A stretch of DNA of 64,000 bases. It comes from Rhodocyclales bacterium GT-UBC. GTDB taxonomy: Bacteria; Pseudomonadota; Gammaproteobacteria; Burkholderiales; Rhodocyclaceae. Shown here piece by piece: positions 61,669 to 64,000 of the stretch; position 1 is the first letter of the stretch, and each line of letters opens with the position of its first letter. The DNA lies in contig QXPY01000007.1 in NCBI GenBank assembly GCA_003583745.1, positions 1 to 64,000 of the forward strand. Reading direction: 5' to 3'. The position numbers and the translations under genes were made by a program. A model generated the notes under the pieces. It worked only from the letters and a program-made list of their open reading frames with translations, searched no databases and was not told the DNA's origin.

Positions 61669-62164
61669 ACCACCTCCGAATATCAGACTCGACTCAATCG
61701 CTAGAATGCTCCAACAATTGCCTACGACAACAACTCTCGCCAACCGGCCATGTGAAGCTTGCCGCTACAAACCTAATTGACCCAAAGGCGTTCGATTCCC
61801 ATTTGACTCAAGCAAAGCACCCTGAATATGACAAAAGACAGTACAATTTTCAGGTTCAGCCGTAAAAAAGCACGCGTTAATAAACAGTGGGAAGCTGACC
61901 AATCTCCGATTGTTTCAACATTGGATAAAAAACAATTACTGTCAAAAAATATACACTTAGCAGGAAGCCTTGAGCCATGGTGATCGACACACAACTGTGA
62001 AATATGCCACGTGCAGCATCACAAGCAATTCTTACAATTGAACACGATACTCGGCACGACGCCCGTATCAACCCCAGCAGTCGATCCAGGCAGGACCGCA
62101 GCTTGTTGAATAAGTAATTTTGACATTGACAAACAGGCTAGTTAAGGATTTACGGAGATAAGCA
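61669..62164. other. Intergenic region upstream of the priming sugar transferase
   Basis: 496 bp without a convincing gene. A+T-rich, with divergent promoters expected for the acyltransferase (minus) and the sugar transferase (plus). TTGACA at 62120-62125 lies 17 bp from a poor -10 (TAAGGA, 62143-62148), very close to the start codon, so it is doubtful. A second TTGACA follows directly. CGGCACG near 62054 resembles a sigma-54 -24 element but lacks the GC at the -12. I see nothing firm here. Confidence 0.35.
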
Positions 62165-63547
62165 ATGGTCAAAATATTCAATCACTGGTTTAGCTGGCGA
62201 GCAATTGTCCAGATGAGCTTTGATCTCTCCTTCATTGTAGTCGGCATGATCATCGCATTCATGTGGGTTGGTAGCGGCCTCCCGGTCAACCACGTACAGT
62301 TGGGTCTCTTCACCCTGTTGCTGGGCATCTGCGTGCTAGTGATCAACAGTTGGCTCGGCTTCTATCAACGCATACATAATCGTTCGGTAACACAAACCCG
62401 TGCCCGCGCCGTACTTTCCCTCTATTTGGCCATTCCCGCCGCCTACTTGATATTCATCATTCTGCCAATCTCTGACGTCAATCACGAATTTGTACAGCTT
62501 TCCGCGATGTCGGCAGTTTTCGGCATGTTGGTCAATCGTGTTCACGCATCCCATACGCAGTCTAGTACCCTCGCCAATCGCCGCATTCTCGTATTCGGAA
62601 CCGGCGCCCAAGCAGTTGCTGTCAGCCAGGCACTGCAACGTTCTGATCCAACAGCAGAAATCGTAGGCTACTTCCCGAGCCCCAATGAAGAAGGGCACGA
62701 AGTTACACCACAAAAAATCCTCTCGCGCGAGAAGACTTTGACCGACACTGCCAGCGCCCTCAAGGTTGATGAAATCGTTGTCGCGCTCACCGAACGCCGC
62801 GGCGGCTCGATGCCATTACGCGAACTGCTCGACTGCAAGCTTCACGGCATCCGGGTATTGGACCTTGCCAGTCACTTTGAACAAACCCTCGGCCAAATTC
62901 GACTCGATTCTCTCTATGCCGGATGGCTTATTTTTGGCGATGGATTCAGACAAGGCGCCTGGCGCACCTTGGTGAAACGGGTCTTTGATATTGCCTTTGC
63001 CTTCATATTGATCGTACTGGCCCTTCCTGTCATGTGCATTACCAGCGTATTGATCGTAATGGAAAACGGCTTCCCGATTCTCTATCGGCAAGAACGAGTT
63101 GGACTCAATGGCCGCTTGTTCAACGTAATCAAATTTCGCAGTATGCGCCGCGATGCGGAAAAAGATGGCAAACCGATCTGGGCTTTGGCTCAAGACGATC
63201 GAGTAACCAAGGTCGGCAAAGTCATCCGCAAACTACGCATTGATGAACTCCCTCAATTAATCAGCGTGCTTAAAGGCGACATGAGCCTGGTCGGCCCTCG
63301 ACCGGAACGCCCCTTTTTCGTAGACCAACTGACCAGGGAAATTCCCTTCTACGCAGTGCGCCATAGTGTCAAACCCGGTGTAACGGGCTGGGCGCAAGTG
63401 CGCTATCACTACGGAGCGACAGTCGAAGATTCAGCAGAAAAGCTGCAGTACGACCTTTATTACGTCAAAAATCACTCTCTCTTTCTCGATCTCGTTGTTC
63501 TTTTTGAAACCATTGGGGTCGTGTTGACCGGAAAAGGAGCGCATTGA
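62165..63547 (+). CDS. epsB: Undecaprenyl-phosphate sugar phosphotransferase (EpsB/WcaJ-like, TIGR03013 type)
   Basis: A 460-residue initiating transferase: it moves a sugar-1-phosphate onto undecaprenyl phosphate, the first step of the repeat unit. Four N-terminal membrane helices (from FDLSFIVVGMIIAFMWVG), a Rossmann-like middle domain (RRILVFGTGAQAVAVSQAL), a fifth helix (FDIAFAFILIVLALPVM) and the bacterial sugar transferase domain: RQERVGLNGRLFNVIKFRSM, RKLRIDELPQLISVLKGDMSLVGPRPERP, KPGVTGWAQVRYHYGATVEDS. The last motif and the length mark the PEP-CTERM-associated subfamily. The ribosome site is CGGAGAT. It precedes the PrsK kinase gene by 41 bp, and no terminator is seen between them. 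Confidence 0.95.
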   Translation: MVKIFNHWFSWRAIVQMSFDLSFIVVGMIIAFMWVGSGLPVNHVQLGLFTLLLGICVLVINSWLGFYQRIHNRSVTQTRARAVLSLYLAIPAAYLIFIILPISDVNHEFVQLSAMSAVFGMLVNRVHASHTQSSTLANRRILVFGTGAQAVAVSQALQRSDPTAEIVGYFPSPNEEGHEVTPQKILSREKTLTDTASALKVDEIVVALTERRGGSMPLRELLDCKLHGIRVLDLASHFEQTLGQIRLDSLYAGWLIFGDGFRQGAWRTLVKRVFDIAFAFILIVLALPVMCITSVLIVMENGFPILYRQERVGLNGRLFNVIKFRSMRRDAEKDGKPIWALAQDDRVTKVGKVIRKLRIDELPQLISVLKGDMSLVGPRPERPFFVDQLTREIPFYAVRHSVKPGVTGWAQVRYHYGATVEDSAEKLQYDLYYVKNHSLFLDLVVLFETIGVVLTGKGAH

Positions 63548-63588
63548 AGTTACCGGCTCAACCTCGTTCAACTGGCTAGCCTAATTCA

Positions 63589-64000
63589 ATGGAATCGCTC
63601 ACCACATCATTTGTTGCCTGGAGCTTTGGCTTATCGACAGCCGGTTATGGCCTGTTTTCAATCTATCTGCTTTCCTTGGGCAAAGATTGGCGAGCTGCTC
63701 CGCGCAGCCAGGCCATGCTGGCCGCAATAGTCTCTTCATCCCTCTGGAGCATATTCGGCCTGTTGTTCGCCTGGACGGGACTACGAGGACTTCTATTCTC
63801 AAGCACCTTGGCCGACCTGCTCCGCTACGGCTGCTGGTACCTTTTCTTGATACTTTTATTGGCCCAGGATAAAGAAAACCAGGCCAGGTCGAGTGCTGTT
63901 GGGAAATGGCTTATTGCTGGCTGCGGACTAACAATACTGTCTGGTTTCATATTGCATCTGGGGTTGGCATCAGGACTACTCGTTGCGGAATTCCTCGGGC
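63589..64000 (+). CDS. prsK: XrtA/PEP-CTERM sensor histidine kinase PrsK, N-terminal part (cut by window end)
   Basis: The first 137 residues of a membrane protein that runs past the right edge. The ATG at 63589 starts MESLTTSFVAWSFGLSTAG. At least four membrane helices are visible (AWSFGLSTAGYGLFSIYLL, AMLAAIVSSSLWSIFGLLFAW, LADLLRYGCWYLFLILLL, WLIAGCGLTILSGFILHLGL), the pattern of the PrsK N-terminal sensor. The kinase domain is outside. PrsK with the response regulator PrsR activates sigma-54 promoters of PEP-CTERM genes. The name rests on helices plus its position after the sugar transferase, since the catalytic part is not visible. Confidence 0.75.
   Translation, partial: MESLTTSFVAWSFGLSTAGYGLFSIYLLSLGKDWRAAPRSQAMLAAIVSSSLWSIFGLLFAWTGLRGLLFSSTLADLLRYGCWYLFLILLLAQDKENQARSSAVGKWLIAGCGLTILSGFILHLGLASGLLVAEFLG

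Noticed and set aside
62054-62068. CGGCACG... upstream of the sugar transferase as a sigma-54 site
   Set aside because: First base and the -12 GC are both wrong.
1-64000. tRNA genes, rRNA, CRISPR arrays, transposases, attachment sites
   Set aside because: I looked for cloverleaf ends, regular direct repeats, transposase motifs and terminal inverted repeats by eye and saw none I could support.

Overview
The window looks like a chromosomal piece of a betaproteobacterium, most likely Rhodocyclales (Dechloromonas/Azonexus/Zoogloea-like). This rests on protein character (ppiD, alaA-hom, an Mth938-type protein, DUF3334) and on a complete exosortase-A (XrtA)/PEP-CTERM exopolysaccharide locus, typical of floc- and biofilm-forming environmental Betaproteobacteria. 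I see no rRNA, tRNA, CRISPR array or insertion sequence inside the window.

Left part (1-9.9 kb): housekeeping and stress genes. From the left come a stable-RNA-type promoter firing off the left edge, ppiD, a MocR-type regulator divergent from a DUF2917 gene, and a small region with two perfect tandem LexA (SOS) boxes between two tiny unknown genes. One of these genes ends in a possible sliding-clamp-binding motif, and a macrodomain gene follows the other. Then come a free-standing CZB zinc protein, a DUF3334 (CheX-like) protein, the alaA-hom operon and an Mth938-domain protein.

Envelope-transport block (9.9-15.4 kb): a LolA-like periplasmic protein, an ABC ATPase, an outer-membrane barrel and two FtsX/LolC-type permeases. 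They appear to form a trans-envelope export system split over several transcription units.

XrtA/PEP-CTERM locus (15.5-64 kb). A PEP-CTERM substrate protein sits behind a good sigma-54 promoter. An orphan ThiF/E1-like enzyme follows. A long plus-strand run (17.7-41.2 kb) then encodes the export lipoprotein, chain-length regulator, BY-kinase, outer-membrane barrel, ATPase, WecB, deacetylase, FemAB protein, six glycosyltransferases, exosortase A, an asparagine-synthase-like amidotransferase, a CapK-type ligase, an O-antigen-ligase-like polymerase, and an MBOAT/SGNH acylation pair. Most junctions are 4-bp overlaps. A five-gene minus-strand module (41.2-45.4 kb) carries an acyl carrier protein, two hydrolases with non-standard nucleophile elbows, a glycosyltransferase and a GNAT/FemAB-like protein. 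A second plus-strand run (45.7-56.9 kb) holds an amidotransferase without the glutaminase cysteine, a methyltransferase, a GT2, the Wzx flippase, a second deacetylase, a TPR protein, a GT4, and an unusual 1085-residue fusion of three VanZ repeats, O-antigen ligase and a carbohydrate-binding-like domain. The right end has a secreted small protein, an acyl-CoA-ligase/PLP-decarboxylase pair, an acyltransferase-PilZ fusion, the initiating undecaprenyl-phosphate sugar transferase, and the truncated start of the PrsK sensor kinase.

Read together: the sugar transferase starts a lipid-linked repeat unit; glycosyltransferases, acyl/amido transferases and deacetylases build and decorate it; Wzx, the ligase-type polymerases and the export lipoprotein/chain-length/kinase/barrel set polymerise and export it. 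XrtA sorts PEP-CTERM proteins to the same surface. PrsK with sigma-54, and c-di-GMP through the PilZ domain, probably control the output. G+C differs along the locus (a 60-base sample at 31381 has 37 G/C, one at 19321 has 26), which hints at mosaic assembly.
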